A DNA stretch of 64,000 nt from the IMG/VR virus record IMGVR_UViG_3300009151_000001, positions 1 through 64,000 of that record. One strand, 5' to 3'. The number at the start of each line of letters is the position of its first letter. Positions within the stretch are counted from its first letter, which is position 1. Under the pieces are notes generated by a model. It saw nothing but the letters and a program-made list of their open reading frames with translations, did not search any database and was not told the DNA's origin. Of this stretch, positions 6,902 through 17,070 are shown piece by piece. Source of the DNA: a virus. A program made the position numbers and the translations under genes.

Positions 6902-9900
6902 ATGGCAGTAGCATTTACAGATAATTTAAGTATAGGTCAACCTAAACCAGCTGATAGTAGATATTTTAATGGGCTTAGTCCATGGGCATCTACATCTGCT
7001 GTAACTACTGGTATTTTATCTACAGTAAGGTATAGAGGTTTAACAGTAAATATTAATGGTGTTGAATATTGGTTTAAAGATGGAGTAGCTAATAGCGATT
7101 TAGTAGTAAAATCTGTAGATTTATCAGGATATGTTCCATATACAGGAGCAACAACTGATGTTAACTTAGGAAGTTATGGTATTACTACTAACACTATTAC
7201 ACTACCAGGTACAACATCTCAATATGTAAGAGGTGATGGTAGTTTAGCCACTTTTACAACTTACAGTTTACCAACAGCTTCTTCTTCTATATTAGGAGGA
7301 GTTAAAATAGGAAGTGGTGTTTCTATAGATTTATATGGAATAATATCTGTATCTACTAATTATCAAGCTCCTTTAAATGGAACAGGATTTGTTAAAATAT
7401 CTGAAACTACTATCTCTTATGACAATAGTACATATCTTACAGCTAATCAAACAATAACTTTATCAGGAGATATTTCAGGAACAGGTTCTACATCTATTAC
7501 AACTTCTTTATCTACAATTACGCAAGCATCATCAGGAAGTTTTGTAAAAATTACTTTAGATACTAAAGGTAGAGTGGTAGGTAATACACCAGTAATAGCT
7601 TCTGATTTAACATCTTTATTAAATTCTTCATATTTTCCTTTATTAGGTGGTTCTATCACAGGAATAGGAGGAAATGGGTTTGTTGGTTATATTTCTCAAT
7701 CAGCTACACCATCCACACCTTCTAGTGGATTTAGATTATATGCTGATAACACTAATAGATTTAGTTGGATTGGAGCTAATGGATATATTAGAACTTTTGA
7801 TGGTGTTGCTAATACAGCAAGTAGAGTATATACACTTCCTGATAGAGATATTACATTTGATAATATTACAACATCTTCTACAACAAATGGTACAGGTTTT
7901 TTAAAAGGTAATGGCTCTAACATATCCTTTGATAATTCAACATATCTTACTTCTGTAGGTATTTCTAATCTAACAGCTACAGGCACACCTTCTTCTACTA
8001 CTTATCTAAGAGGTGATAATACTTGGGCTGCTATAACAAGTTCGCAATGGATTACAAGTGGTAATGATATTTATTATAATACAGGTAGAGTAGCTATAGG
8101 TACTACTCTATCTACAAGTTCACCATCTTTTCAAGTATTCCAACCAACAACAGGAGTAGGGACTATGACTATTACTTCTGGTGCAGTAGTTGGTTCTAGT
8201 ACTCAATTTACAAATACTTTTAAAGTAAGTGATACATTTGTTTCTAATGGAACAACTTACACAATAACAGTTGTAACATCTGATACAGCTATGACTGTTA
8301 CACCTACAACACCAAACCAAGCTGCTGGTTCTACTTATACATTAACAGGAGGAAGTAGATTTAGTGTTAGAGGTAATGGTAATGTAAGTATAGGAGGTGG
8401 AGAAATCCAATTTGTACCAACTAATACAAATGGGTTAGCTATATATAATGATTTGAATAATTTCAGTTCTAATAGTTATAATAGATTAAGGCTATATGGT
8501 GGTGGTCAAGGAAATTATAATTTTTATATTACTCCTGAAACAAATGTTGCTGGATATCAATCATCTACCTTAACAATAGGTGCTACTTATGGGACATCAA
8601 TAACTTCAATACAAGGAGGTACTGTTAATATTAGTAATGCTAAGTTTTTAAATAGTACAATATTGGGTGGATTTAATGTTGGTGATGGAGTTACAGTAGC
8701 ATCAATAAGCCCAAATAGAACAGCCGCTCAAGTTGGTGCGAGTTGGAATATGCTAAGTATAGTGCCTAGAATAAACGAAACAGATGCAGTATATACTCGA
8801 TACCTTATCAGTACTGGCGTATATAATGGTAATAATTTAAATACTCATACATTTTTTACAGTTAATATGAGTGGAAATGTTCAAATAGGTGGTGCTAATA
8901 CATTATCTTCATCATTTCAAGTATCTCAAGCTACTAATGGTATTGGGACTGTTTCTACATCAGGTACTACAATTACAGGTTATCAAACTCAATTTACAAA
9001 TACATTTAAAATAGGCGATATAATATTATTAGGAAGTACTGCTACTGTTTGGAGTAGTGGTACTGCTTATACAGTAGGTCAATCTGTTAGTAATGGTGGT
9101 AATACCTATGTAGTAACTACAGCAGGTACAGGTGGAACAGGTCCTACAGGTACAAGTAGTACACCAGCTCAATTTGGTGGAGCTGGAGCCTTTTTTGCTT
9201 ATAATGTTTATACAATATCAGCAATAGCTTCTGATACTAGTATGACTACTAATACTCTACCTACTATTGCTACATCTATAGCATACACTCTTACAGGCGG
9301 TGCTAGATTTAATGTATATGGTAATGGTAATGTATCTTGGGGAACTCCAGGTACAGGAGGTACTAGTTCTACAATGTGGTGGGATGCTAGATATAATGCT
9401 TTAAATATAGGTAGTTCTACAAGTCAGTCTAGTTATCTGTTAAATGTAAATGGTTCTATTGCTTGTGGTGCTCTCACACTTACTTCTACTACAGCTAGTA
9501 CATACACTAATACCCAAACAATGTCTGGTACTAACTTTTCTAATCCTTCTAATGTTTTTATAGGAGATAATAGAGTGTTGGGTCCAGCCTTATCAATAAG
9601 TGGAACGTCACAAGCTGGAATAACTGTAGGAACATATACAAATATATCTCCTACAGGTGGTACAGGAAGTGGATTGATATTAACAGTAGTAGTAAGTGGT
9701 ACTTCACCTTTTACTGTTATTGCTACTATTACAACAGCAGGAACAGGGTATTTAGCTGGTGATGCCATAATAATTAATCAATCAGCAATAGGAGGTACTA
9801 CAGGCACGATTACACTATATGTTAATAGTATTACTACTTCAGTTACTCAATTATATAATAATAGTGTAGTAGCTATAAGACCATATTTTATAGACCAAGC

Positions 9901-10933
9901 TACAGGTAACACTCCTATCCTAACTTTAGCTGGAAAACCTAGAAATATAGATATAGGCACTGTTAATGACTTTACTATCTCTCAGAATTACACTAGAAGT
10001 AATGGAGCTGTATTTACAACACTTAATATAGGTAATACTACTTATATTCAAATGTATGGAGGTGGTTTATCTTTCCCTCAAGGTTTTAGCACATCTGGTG
10101 CAGTAACAATGTCTGGAGCAGTAACTATTTCAAATACATTATCATTAAGCAGGGGGTTTTCTTTAACAGGAACACAAAATTCAACAAACCTTCAAAAAAT
10201 ACAAGGTATACAAACTACTAATACAAATGCAGGAACATTTCTATCTAATTCTGTCATTAATAAAGGTGTTACATCTGTAAATCCAACTATTGTAAGTGGA
10301 GGTAGTGGATACACTACAGGTAGTTATACTAATGTAACCATAACAGGTGGGAGTGGAACAGGGATGACTTGTAATTTTACTGTTAACAGTAGTGGTGTAG
10401 TTACGGTTGCAACGATTAATAGTTTTGGTGTAAGCTATGTTCAAGGGGAAACAATATCAGCAACTATAGCAGGTGGTAGTGGATTATCTATGACTGCTAA
10501 TCTGAGGAGTGAGACAATGAATATGTTTTCTTCTACAGATACTTTTAACTCAACATATTCTGATATTTTTAGAGCCTTTAACTCTTCTCCAATTATTAAT
10601 CAAACAGGTGCAGCAAGTGGTTCAATTACAGGATTTTATCATAACCCTACACTTACAGCATTACTAGGTCAAAATATAGGTTATCAAAATGTTACAGGAG
10701 ATAATTTAATGAACACATCTAGTGGTTCTACTGTTATAGGAAGTTCCAGTATTAGTACTTCGGCTATACTTACATTAGTATCTACTACTAAAGGATTATT
10801 ACCTCCAAGAATGACTACTACACAAAAAAATGCTATAAGTAGTCCAGCTACAGGTTTGTTTTTGTTTGATACCACTTTAAATAAACTTTGTGTGTTTACA
10901 GGAACCTTTTGGGAAACTATAACTTCAATTTAA
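6902..10933 (+). CDS. Very long mosaic tail fibre (1343 aa)
   Basis: The N-terminal domain (residues 20-75; [19 protein letters not shown]) is a Bacteroidota-phage fibre attachment domain. [18 protein letters not shown] and repeated [12 protein letters not shown] strands follow. Residues about 405-500 and 670-820 are a duplicated module (FQV ... [11 protein letters not shown] ... YTLTGGxRFxVxGNGNVS). The second copy carries an extra nested segment with a W-x2[17 protein letters not shown] pattern like a carbohydrate-binding module. GGSGxG-type repeats lie at about 910-960 and 1120-1190. The end ([16 protein letters not shown] ... LFDTTLNKL) is a widespread fibre C-terminus. It is probably a receptor-recognition fibre built by domain shuffling. 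Confidence 0.8.
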   Translation: MAVAFTDNLSIGQPKPADSRYFNGLSPWASTSAVTTGILSTVRYRGLTVNINGVEYWFKDGVANSDLVVKSVDLSGYVPYTGATTDVNLGSYGITTNTITLPGTTSQYVRGDGSLATFTTYSLPTASSSILGGVKIGSGVSIDLYGIISVSTNYQAPLNGTGFVKISETTISYDNSTYLTANQTITLSGDISGTGSTSITTSLSTITQASSGSFVKITLDTKGRVVGNTPVIASDLTSLLNSSYFPLLGGSITGIGGNGFVGYISQSATPSTPSSGFRLYADNTNRFSWIGANGYIRTFDGVANTASRVYTLPDRDITFDNITTSSTTNGTGFLKGNGSNISFDNSTYLTSVGISNLTATGTPSSTTYLRGDNTWAAITSSQWITSGNDIYYNTGRVAIGTTLSTSSPSFQVFQPTTGVGTMTITSGAVVGSSTQFTNTFKVSDTFVSNGTTYTITVVTSDTAMTVTPTTPNQAAGSTYTLTGGSRFSVRGNGNVSIGGGEIQFVPTNTNGLAIYNDLNNFSSNSYNRLRLYGGGQGNYNFYITPETNVAGYQSSTLTIGATYGTSITSIQGGTVNISNAKFLNSTILGGFNVGDGVTVASISPNRTAAQVGASWNMLSIVPRINETDAVYTRYLISTGVYNGNNLNTHTFFTVNMSGNVQIGGANTLSSSFQVSQATNGIGTVSTSGTTITGYQTQFTNTFKIGDIILLGSTATVWSSGTAYTVGQSVSNGGNTYVVTTAGTGGTGPTGTSSTPAQFGGAGAFFAYNVYTISAIASDTSMTTNTLPTIATSIAYTLTGGARFNVYGNGNVSWGTPGTGGTSSTMWWDARYNALNIGSSTSQSSYLLNVNGSIACGALTLTSTTASTYTNTQTMSGTNFSNPSNVFIGDNRVLGPALSISGTSQAGITVGTYTNISPTGGTGSGLILTVVVSGTSPFTVIATITTAGTGYLAGDAIIINQSAIGGTTGTITLYVNSITTSVTQLYNNSVVAIRPYFIDQATGNTPILTLAGKPRNIDIGTVNDFTISQNYTRSNGAVFTTLNIGNTTYIQMYGGGLSFPQGFSTSGAVTMSGAVTISNTLSLSRGFSLTGTQNSTNLQKIQGIQTTNTNAGTFLSNSVINKGVTSVNPTIVSGGSGYTTGSYTNVTITGGSGTGMTCNFTVNSSGVVTVATINSFGVSYVQGETISATIAGGSGLSMTANLRSETMNMFSSTDTFNSTYSDIFRAFNSSPIINQTGAASGSITGFYHNPTLTALLGQNIGYQNVTGDNLMNTSSGSTVIGSSSISTSAILTLVSTTKGLLPPRMTTTQKNAISSPATGLFLFDTTLNKLCVFTGTFWETITSI
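8125..9350 (+). repeat. Internal duplication in the long fibre (about 8125-8395 and 8912-9350)
   Basis: At protein level the two stretches share TQFTNTFK, a SDTxMT segment, YTLTGG, RFxV and GNGNVS in the same order. The downstream copy is longer because it contains a nested module of about 55 residues near 9040-9210. The copies have diverged, so the duplication is not recent. Confidence 0.7.
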
Positions 10934-10945
10934 AAATATAAAAAT

Positions 10946-11245
10946 ATGATACAGTTTTCAAAATCAATAGAACTCATAGAAGATGAACTATTTAAACCTC
11001 AAATGGGTACATTCACCTTATTAGATGGTATAATCACTGATGAAAGTGGGGTGGAATATGTTACACTAGAATTTGAGTTATTACAAAATCATCAATCTGG
11101 TAATAGAACAATAAGAAAAGGAAATATAAAAGTTCTTAAATCTACATTTGATTCTTTAGATATTGATTATATTGGTAATATAAATAATCAAGAAACTTGT
11201 AAAGCTTTATTAGCAACATTTAATATAAATGATTTAACTTTGTAA
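10946..11245 (+). CDS. Small hypothetical protein in fibre operon
   Basis: A 99-aa, acidic protein with alternating beta strands (GTFTLLDGIITDESG, VEYVTLEFELLQ, NIKVLKSTFDSL) and no cysteine-rich or membrane segment. I do not recognise the family. It lies 12 bases after the long fibre and 13 bases before the next gene, so it is probably co-transcribed. Candidate roles by position are a fibre-assembly chaperone or a small virion decoration protein; neither is shown by the sequence. Confidence 0.6.
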   Translation: MIQFSKSIELIEDELFKPQMGTFTLLDGIITDESGVEYVTLEFELLQNHQSGNRTIRKGNIKVLKSTFDSLDIDYIGNINNQETCKALLATFNINDLTL

Positions 11246-11258
11246 AAAAATAAAATAT

Positions 11259-11657
11259 ATGAATATAGAATTAACCAATAGTGAACTAACAACACTATTA
11301 CAAGAAATCAATGGCGCCATTCCTCAGATTAGTAAAGAAGGTGGTCAACCATTAAAGTTTAACTTAGCTGTATTATTTCAAAAAGCTACAGATGCTCTTA
11401 AACCTTTTGAAAAACTTAAAGAAGAGTTTATTAAAGAAAAAGGTACATCAACAGAAGATGGTGGATACATTCTTAAACAACTAAAATATGAAACTCTTCC
11501 ACCATCTGATGATAATTTTACAGATGAATTTAAAGAGTTTTTAGAATTATTAAATCAAAAAGTAGAGATCACATTTAAAAAAATACCTGTTTCTTATTTT
11601 GAGAAACTTAACTCAGAGGCCGTTTATCCTATACTATCAAAGTTTGTAGAATTATAA
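11259..11657 (+). CDS. Small helical hypothetical protein, weakly DUF1617-like
   Basis: A 132-aa charged, mainly helical protein: MNIELTNSELTTLLQEIN, then LKPFEKLKEEFIKEKG, a central GGYILKQLKYETLPPSDD, and a C-terminal ELLNQKVEITFKKIPVSY. The arrangement (two helices, acidic loop, beta-ending with a short helical tail) recalls small phage proteins of the DUF1617 type found in tail regions, but the resemblance is weak and from memory. It is the last gene before a strong terminator. A tail-module accessory or chaperone function would fit the place. Confidence 0.55.
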   Translation: MNIELTNSELTTLLQEINGAIPQISKEGGQPLKFNLAVLFQKATDALKPFEKLKEEFIKEKGTSTEDGGYILKQLKYETLPPSDDNFTDEFKEFLELLNQKVEITFKKIPVSYFEKLNSEAVYPILSKFVEL

Positions 11658-11674
11658 TTAACTATTTTATGTTT

Positions 11675-11706
11675 AAAACCACTTCAAGAATGAAGTGGTT
11701 TTTTTT
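11675..11706 (+). terminator. Strong rho-independent terminator
   Basis: Perfect 12-bp stem AAAACCACTTCA / TGAAGTGGTTTT with an AGAA tetraloop and a T-run, starting 18 bases after the stop codon at 11657. Confidence 0.95.
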
Positions 11707-11718
11707 GTTTTATAAATA

Positions 11719-11750
11719 TTTTTTAGTATATTGTATTGTACAATAATTAT
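11719..11750 (+). promoter_or_regulatory. Candidate promoter for the second fibre operon
   Basis: Directly after the terminator, ATTTTTTAGTATATTGTA and then TTGTACAATAATTATA lead to the ATG at 11765. It shares the T-run plus TATA-type layout with the region before 3915. TTGTACAA is also a small palindrome. Assigned by position and similarity. Confidence 0.4.
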
Positions 11751-11764
11751 ATAAAATTACTATA

Positions 11765-13129
11765 ATGCCAATTACAAAACCTACTAAATCCAATACTTCT
11801 GATATAGGTTGTTCTCCTACAACTTCCAACTGTGTCACGTGGCAGGGTCCAGATCTTTCGTGTATAAATCTTTGCGCGGGAGATAATGTATCTGACGTAG
11901 TTTTTCAACTTGCGACAGAGATATGTAAACTAAAAACTGAAACAGATCTTTCTGATCTTGATTTGACGGGTCTTAAGTCTTTTTGTTCCCCTCAAATTCC
12001 TGCCCCGGACGTAGTTGATGTAGCAAAAGCTTTATCTTACATAACTAAAAGTATTATATGTTTAAAAGAATCTAGTTCTGGTTCTAATATAAATGACGGT
12101 AGTGTTAGTGTACCTAAATGTGTAGGTGGTACAGGAGGTACTTATACTTATAGTGATGCTATAGGTTTTATTAATGACAAAATTGTAAATACATTAAGTA
12201 CAAAAGATGGTCAATGTTCTAGTGAGATTATTAGAGATTTGTATAATAGTGTTGATAATCTTACACAAGAAACAAAGGTTACATTACCAAATCAAATTAA
12301 AGACGTATCTAATAGAGTAACCGTAATAGAAACACAAAATATTGTAGTTACTAAAAATGGTAAATCAGCTAGTGATTTTTATCCACCACCAAGTACAACT
12401 AGTGTACAAAAAGCTGTACAAGAGTTGGAGTATCAGATGATTTCTGTTATTGGTATGTTTAATAATGACTCACCTAAATATGATATAGAAAAAGCTTTAC
12501 CTGATTTAGCTCAAGCAAAAACTTTAGCTACTACATTTACAAGTAATAACTTAAGTTTATCTACTGGTGGTACTTTAATAAATTTAGGATTAATTGCTGA
12601 TGATAAAGTTAAAGGTATTGGTAATATGTTGAATAACATATGGGTAGCTTTAGGTGATGTACGTTCAGCTGTAAAAATAATTCAAGATAACTGTTGTAAA
12701 GTTAATTGTGATAGTATTATTATTGATTTCCAACAAACGTTTGATCTTGTAGCTAAAACACTTAGTCTTGATTTTACTAATTCTATAGTGCCAAAAGGAT
12801 TTAAAGATACTGGAACTAATATTAGTGTTACCGATGTAAATGGTTTATCTGTACATGTTACAACCAATGGTAGTACAACTTTACCATATATTGTAACTGA
12901 AGTTGATACTCCTGAATATAAACAAACTAAAGCTACTGCTTTAAAAATTCCTATTGATGGATTAGCTAATGGTAAGTTATTAATATCATTTAAAAATAAT
13001 ATAGGTAGTAGTACTGTTACATGTAATAATTGTTTTAGTAAAGAAATAAACTATGTAAATGAGTCTTGTTGTTCTATTACTAATACAGGAGCTGCAACAG
13101 TTACATTAACTATAAAAACCTGTTCATAA
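11765..13129 (+). CDS. Cys-rich fibre / fibre-base protein
   Basis: A 454-aa protein. The first 70 residues (SNCVTWQGPDLSCINLC, GDNVSDVVFQLATEICKL and DLSDLDLTGLKSFC) form a Cys-rich attachment domain that I recognise from tail fibre proteins of crAss-like and other Bacteroidota phages. A helical middle (residues 150-320, with EIIRDLYNSVDNLTQE and QNCC-type cysteines) follows. The C-terminus (330-454) is beta and ends in a cysteine-containing strand. The stop overlaps the next start (TAATG at 13129), linking it to the triplicated FN3-like genes, which may decorate it. The exact place in the virion is inferred. Confidence 0.65.
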   Translation: MPITKPTKSNTSDIGCSPTTSNCVTWQGPDLSCINLCAGDNVSDVVFQLATEICKLKTETDLSDLDLTGLKSFCSPQIPAPDVVDVAKALSYITKSIICLKESSSGSNINDGSVSVPKCVGGTGGTYTYSDAIGFINDKIVNTLSTKDGQCSSEIIRDLYNSVDNLTQETKVTLPNQIKDVSNRVTVIETQNIVVTKNGKSASDFYPPPSTTSVQKAVQELEYQMISVIGMFNNDSPKYDIEKALPDLAQAKTLATTFTSNNLSLSTGGTLINLGLIADDKVKGIGNMLNNIWVALGDVRSAVKIIQDNCCKVNCDSIIIDFQQTFDLVAKTLSLDFTNSIVPKGFKDTGTNISVTDVNGLSVHVTTNGSTTLPYIVTEVDTPEYKQTKATALKIPIDGLANGKLLISFKNNIGSSTVTCNNCFSKEINYVNESCCSITNTGAATVTLTIKTCS

Positions 13130-13650
13130 TGAGTTTTACAACTATTCCTCCATATCAATCAACACAAACCAGCGTAATGTGTGGTGGTAAAGGTATTCCA
13201 ATAAATTATAATGATGAAGGTGGTGATCATACTTTAGTATTATCTGCAAAAGGTATTTGTTGGAGTATATTTCCCAACCCTACATATGGTGGAACAACTT
13301 CTAATAATATACAATTATCTGGAACAAATAAAAAAGATTATACATTACAAATAAATGGTCTTTTACCTAATACCAAATATTATGTAAGAGCTTACATGAA
13401 TGTAGCGTCTCTTACATATATGCCTGAATATGTTGTTGGTTATAATTATGGAACAGAATATTCTTTCTTTACATTATCTACAGATCTTGATTCATCATAT
13501 TCACATTGTGTTAGTAAAGAGATACGTATAACACCTGGTGAGATTGTTATACTTCCTGATGGATATGATCTTATTGGAATAGACTATGGTAATAATAGTA
13601 CATCAACTTTAAAAGGTTCTACACCTGATTGTTTAATAATGGCTAAATAA
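13129..13650 (+). CDS. FN3-like adhesin protein, paralogue 1 of 3
   Basis: A 173-aa protein. Residues 1-120 form a Bacteroidota-type FN3-like domain: LSAKGICWSIFPNPT, then NGLLPNTKYYVRAY and NYGTEYSFFTL, the usual signature KGxCWSxxPxPT ... LxPxTxYYVRAY ... YGxExxFxT. The last 50 residues (CVSKEIRITPGEIVILPDGY ... DCLIM) are a second small domain that recurs in the next two genes. There is no signal peptide, consistent with a virion rather than a secreted protein. It probably decorates fibres and binds host surface polysaccharide or protein; the ligand is unknown. Confidence 0.7.
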   Translation: MSFTTIPPYQSTQTSVMCGGKGIPINYNDEGGDHTLVLSAKGICWSIFPNPTYGGTTSNNIQLSGTNKKDYTLQINGLLPNTKYYVRAYMNVASLTYMPEYVVGYNYGTEYSFFTLSTDLDSSYSHCVSKEIRITPGEIVILPDGYDLIGIDYGNNSTSTLKGSTPDCLIMAK

Positions 13651-13657
13651 TAAAAAA

Positions 13658-14440
13658 ATGGCGGGATCTCCATCTATAAGAACAGTAAAACCTTACAATA
13701 TAACATCTACTGGATTTACATCTGGTGGATATTCTATATATGATATAGTTCCTACAACTAAAGGATTATTATATAGTACAATATCAAATGATGGTTCTGC
13801 TGCAAAAAAAGAAATTAATACTGGAACATCAAATCCATATGAACAAATAATACTTTCAGAATTAACCAATAATACAGTATATTATGTAAGAGCTTATTGT
13901 TCTAATGGTACAACTAATGTTATTGGAGATGAATATCAAATAAGAACATTAGCTCAGGATGCTTTACCGAATACATGTGTAGAAAGATCTATAACATTAA
14001 ATCCTAATGTTACATATGATATACCCAAAGGTGTAGAAATAATATATAGTGATACTCCTACTAATGTACTTGAATCTAATTGTTTAGATGTAAACCTAAT
14101 ACCATATACACCATCTGTTACAAATCTTCCGGGCGCTCCTAGAAATTTAAGATGGTTTTATAGTGGTAATGGTCTGCTTCACATAGATTGGGAACCTCCT
14201 ACATTAATAGGAAATTCTCCTATAATTAAATATAAAATATATATATATAGAGGAGAATCTTTAAACTATACCAAAACACTTGATGTTGGAAGTTTTTTTA
14301 GTTATTCTCATACAGCATCACCTGTAACAAATAGTACATTAGGTAAAGTTAATACTTATTATTATGCTAGAATATCTGCTATAAACAGTGCTGGTGAAGG
14401 ACCTGTAGCGTTAAGTCCTGGAGGTGGTATTGTTATTTAA
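13658..14440 (+). CDS. FN3-like adhesin protein, paralogue 2 of 3, with extra FN3 domain
   Basis: A 260-aa protein. Residues 10-105 repeat the Bacteroidota FN3-like fold (TKGLLYST ... NNTVYYVRAYCSN ... YQIRTL). Residues 110-150 repeat the small domain (CVERSITLNPNVTYDIPKGV ... SNCLDV). Unlike its neighbours it has a classical FN3 domain at 155-255 (PGAPRNLRWFYSGNG, HIDWEPPTLIGNSPIIKYKI, YYYARISAINSAGEGP). It is preceded by AATAAAAAA instead of a Shine-Dalgarno sequence. A surface-binding fibre subunit is the best guess; the additional FN3 may extend the reach. Confidence 0.7.
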   Translation: MAGSPSIRTVKPYNITSTGFTSGGYSIYDIVPTTKGLLYSTISNDGSAAKKEINTGTSNPYEQIILSELTNNTVYYVRAYCSNGTTNVIGDEYQIRTLAQDALPNTCVERSITLNPNVTYDIPKGVEIIYSDTPTNVLESNCLDVNLIPYTPSVTNLPGAPRNLRWFYSGNGLLHIDWEPPTLIGNSPIIKYKIYIYRGESLNYTKTLDVGSFFSYSHTASPVTNSTLGKVNTYYYARISAINSAGEGPVALSPGGGIVI

Positions 14441-14451
14441 AATAAAAACTT

Positions 14452-15339
14452 ATGAGTTGTTTTATTGCTATAGATACTAAAAAGATTACTAATATAACTA
14501 CCAGTACATTAAATACTGGTGGATTAAATATTCTATCTACTGATCCTATTGTAGAAAAAGGAATAGTGTATTCTTATACTTCTATTCTTCCCACTATAGG
14601 TTTTAGTAATAAAGAGATATATTCAAAAAAAGGTGTTGGTAAGTTTGATGTTACACTTCAAGGATTATCTGAAGGATTCACTTATTATGTTCGCGCGTAT
14701 GCTATAAGTAATACAGGAGATGTATCTTATGGAAGAACACTAGAAGCTAAGATGTTAATCACAGCTCAATCTAGTTGTTCTATGAATGTATCTCTTCCTG
14801 TTGGAAAAATATATACTATTCCTGATGGTTATACATTAGTAGGATCTAGTAATAATGGTTCATTACAATCTACTTGTATTGATGTAGCTAATATACAACA
14901 ATTATCTAATACTTGTTATGGTTTAGTATTTACAGCTGGTGGTGGTGGTACTGGAAGTATAAATTTTGAAGGTATTATTTTAAATAATGTGACATATAAT
15001 TTTAATACTATTTTAAGTTTTACTAGTTATACTGATTCAGATATGCAAAATCAAATATTTCAACAAATAATTCAAATACCAGATTTACATAATTTAATTG
15101 ATAATCTATGTGTTAAATATATTACATATGGTAGTAGTGGTACTACTACAATTTATGAATTTTTATTTGCTTTTCATGGTGTTCCAGGATTAGATATTAA
15201 TTCTTATTTAAAACTTTCTTATAATGAAAGTATTAGTGGGGGGTATAAACAACCAATGAATGTACCTATAAAATTAAGATCAGATTTACCAACAACTGTT
15301 GGAGGTATTACACTTTCTACTCTTTGTTCTTGTACATAA
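14452..15339 (+). CDS. FN3-like adhesin protein, paralogue 3 of 3
   Basis: A 295-aa protein. Residues 5-105 are the FN3-like domain (TSTLNTGGLNILSTDP, VEKGIVYSYTS, LQGLSEGFTYYVRAYAIS). Residues 108-150 are the small domain (CSMNVSLPVGKIYTIPDGYT ... STCIDVANI). A unique C-terminal region at 155-295 (CYGLVFTAGGGGTGSINFEG ... LCSCT) may form a further recognition domain. With the two genes upstream it forms a tandem triplication. A gap of 76 bases with a possible promoter (TTTTGTAAC, A-rich leader) separates it from the next fibre gene. Confidence 0.7.
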   Translation: MSCFIAIDTKKITNITTSTLNTGGLNILSTDPIVEKGIVYSYTSILPTIGFSNKEIYSKKGVGKFDVTLQGLSEGFTYYVRAYAISNTGDVSYGRTLEAKMLITAQSSCSMNVSLPVGKIYTIPDGYTLVGSSNNGSLQSTCIDVANIQQLSNTCYGLVFTAGGGGTGSINFEGIILNNVTYNFNTILSFTSYTDSDMQNQIFQQIIQIPDLHNLIDNLCVKYITYGSSGTTTIYEFLFAFHGVPGLDINSYLKLSYNESISGGYKQPMNVPIKLRSDLPTTVGGITLSTLCSCT

Positions 15340-15415
15340 ATATTAAATACTGTTTTGTAACATAACTCATCATCAAATAATAAAAATATTTTATAAAATA
15401 AAAAAATAATTAATT

Positions 15416-17065
15416 ATGTCTTCTTGTCCTGGATGTCACGATACACCACTACCTTTATATAATGAGCATCATTGTGTAAGTAGTCAACCGGTTATATTAC
15501 CGGTATGTTCAAATGGTGAAAAATGTGAAGAAACTCTTGATGCTGGGTGTGTTATTTATAGTGGTGATCCAATATCTCGTTTTGGTATAGCTACAGATGA
15601 TAGAATGGATGCTATATTACACAAACTAGATACTAATTCTACTTCAAATAATATTATAGTAGCTAATACACCTACAGTTTTTTTAACTGGGTTGGTTAAC
15701 GGTGAAACTACTTTTACTAAAACAGTAGCATCAACAACAAACTCAACCACTTTAGTATTAAATAATGGAACTGATATAACTCCCGGACAACTAGTTACTG
15801 GAACTAATATTGATAGTGATACTAAAGTAGTGTCAATAACTGTTAATACATTAGTGATATCAAAACCTGTTTTAGGAATTGTTACTAACGGAACTCTCAC
15901 ATTTACAAGATCGGCTGGTGTTGGATTAGTTTCTAATCCTCTTATAGCTAATGTTAAAAAATCTACTTCAACAACTAATGGAGATAATCAACTTCAATTA
16001 TTATCTGATGGATTGTATATATCACCTAAAATAAAAACTACTAGTGATGATACAACACCGGCTTATTTAAATAATAAATTAGTAGCTGGAACAGGAGTAA
16101 CTATAACATCATCTACTGATACAACTTATGGTAAAATACTTACTATAGCTTCAACAGGTGGATCAAATATAGCCGTAGCTGATACAGCTACAATAGATTT
16201 AACATTAACACCTGGAGTTGGTAACGCACCTTCTACATTATCTGCTGATTTAAAATTAACAGGTACTACATTACCAACACCAGTTATAACTATAAATAGT
16301 AGTTTTTATAAAAATGATGGTATTACTGCATATACAGCTTCTTTTTCAGGTAATTCTGTAACTGTAGATGTAGGAGCCAAAATAAATATAAGTAATAGTA
16401 CTTATAAGTATACTAAAAGTGGTAGTCAATCTATTCCTACTTCTGTATCTGGAGATGGTGGTTGGCAAACTACACCTCCTCCTAATGATAATACTGATAG
16501 TCCTATTTTAGGAAGTTCTAGTTCAGCTTTAACTAGTAATACTCCTACAACTATAACAAAAAGTATTACATTATCAGCTCCTTCAAGTGGTTTAATAGTA
16601 GTAGGTAATCAAATTCAAGTTGGTGGATCAGGAACGCCTGTAACTACAACAGCTAGTATAAATATGAAATTTTCTTATAGATATTTTTATGGTAAAAGCA
16701 CTAATCCAGGACTAACTACTTTAACTGATTTTAGATCAGCTTTATTTAATAATGATTTTACATTAAATGCTCCAGTTACTGGTAGTGTAGTAGGAGGAGT
16801 TACTAGATCAGTTTTAGTAACTGGAGTAACTACTGTAGCTGGTGAATATTATTACTTTTGTATTCCAACAAATCAACCATTAACATCTATAATTAAAGAT
16901 GGTGCTACTGGTATATTACCTTCTTTTTTACCAATTGTTACAAATGCTTCATTTGTAAATGATGCAGGATTAACATTATCATATAATATATATAGAACTG
17001 GAGCTAATCCTTTTGGTCTTGGTGAACCAGCTTCTTTACAATTTAACTTTACAAGCCAAATTTAA
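15416..17065 (+). CDS. Tail fibre with Cys-rich anchor and receptor-binding-type C-terminus
   Basis: A 549-aa protein. The N-terminus has an 11-residue CxxC start (SSCPGCHD), then CEETLDAGCVIYSGDPI and GIATDDRMDAILHKLDT, a fibre anchor I recognise from crAss-like phages of Bacteroidota. Residues about 122-165 hold the same GTxIxxxTKVVSI beta module found in the 1846 gene. From about 255 a domain with TPGVGNAPSTLSADLKLTG, YRYFYGKSTNPGLTTLTDF and GEYYYFCIPTNQP resembles the C-terminus of the 5255 fibre. I infer a trimeric receptor-binding fibre. The A-rich leader before ATG has no Shine-Dalgarno sequence. Confidence 0.75.
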   Translation: MSSCPGCHDTPLPLYNEHHCVSSQPVILPVCSNGEKCEETLDAGCVIYSGDPISRFGIATDDRMDAILHKLDTNSTSNNIIVANTPTVFLTGLVNGETTFTKTVASTTNSTTLVLNNGTDITPGQLVTGTNIDSDTKVVSITVNTLVISKPVLGIVTNGTLTFTRSAGVGLVSNPLIANVKKSTSTTNGDNQLQLLSDGLYISPKIKTTSDDTTPAYLNNKLVAGTGVTITSSTDTTYGKILTIASTGGSNIAVADTATIDLTLTPGVGNAPSTLSADLKLTGTTLPTPVITINSSFYKNDGITAYTASFSGNSVTVDVGAKINISNSTYKYTKSGSQSIPTSVSGDGGWQTTPPPNDNTDSPILGSSSSALTSNTPTTITKSITLSAPSSGLIVVGNQIQVGGSGTPVTTTASINMKFSYRYFYGKSTNPGLTTLTDFRSALFNNDFTLNAPVTGSVVGGVTRSVLVTGVTTVAGEYYYFCIPTNQPLTSIIKDGATGILPSFLPIVTNASFVNDAGLTLSYNIYRTGANPFGLGEPASLQFNFTSQI

Positions 17066-17070
17066 TAAAA

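Larger units (their letters stand above)
13129..15339 (+). repeat. Tandem triplicated gene family (FN3-like plus small C-terminal domain)
   Basis: Three adjacent genes share the same two-domain order: an FN3-like domain ending in YYVRAY, then a 45-residue domain with Cys, an Ile-Pro-(Asp/Lys)-Gly turn and a second Cys. Paralogue 2 has gained a classical FN3 domain and paralogue 3 a unique C-terminal region. Copies are diverged at protein level. Confidence 0.75.

Noticed and set aside
9433-9768. Antisense 111-aa open frame in the long fibre
   Set aside because: It is the reverse of Thr/Gly-rich repeats, giving a Val/Pro-rich shadow; no regulatory context.
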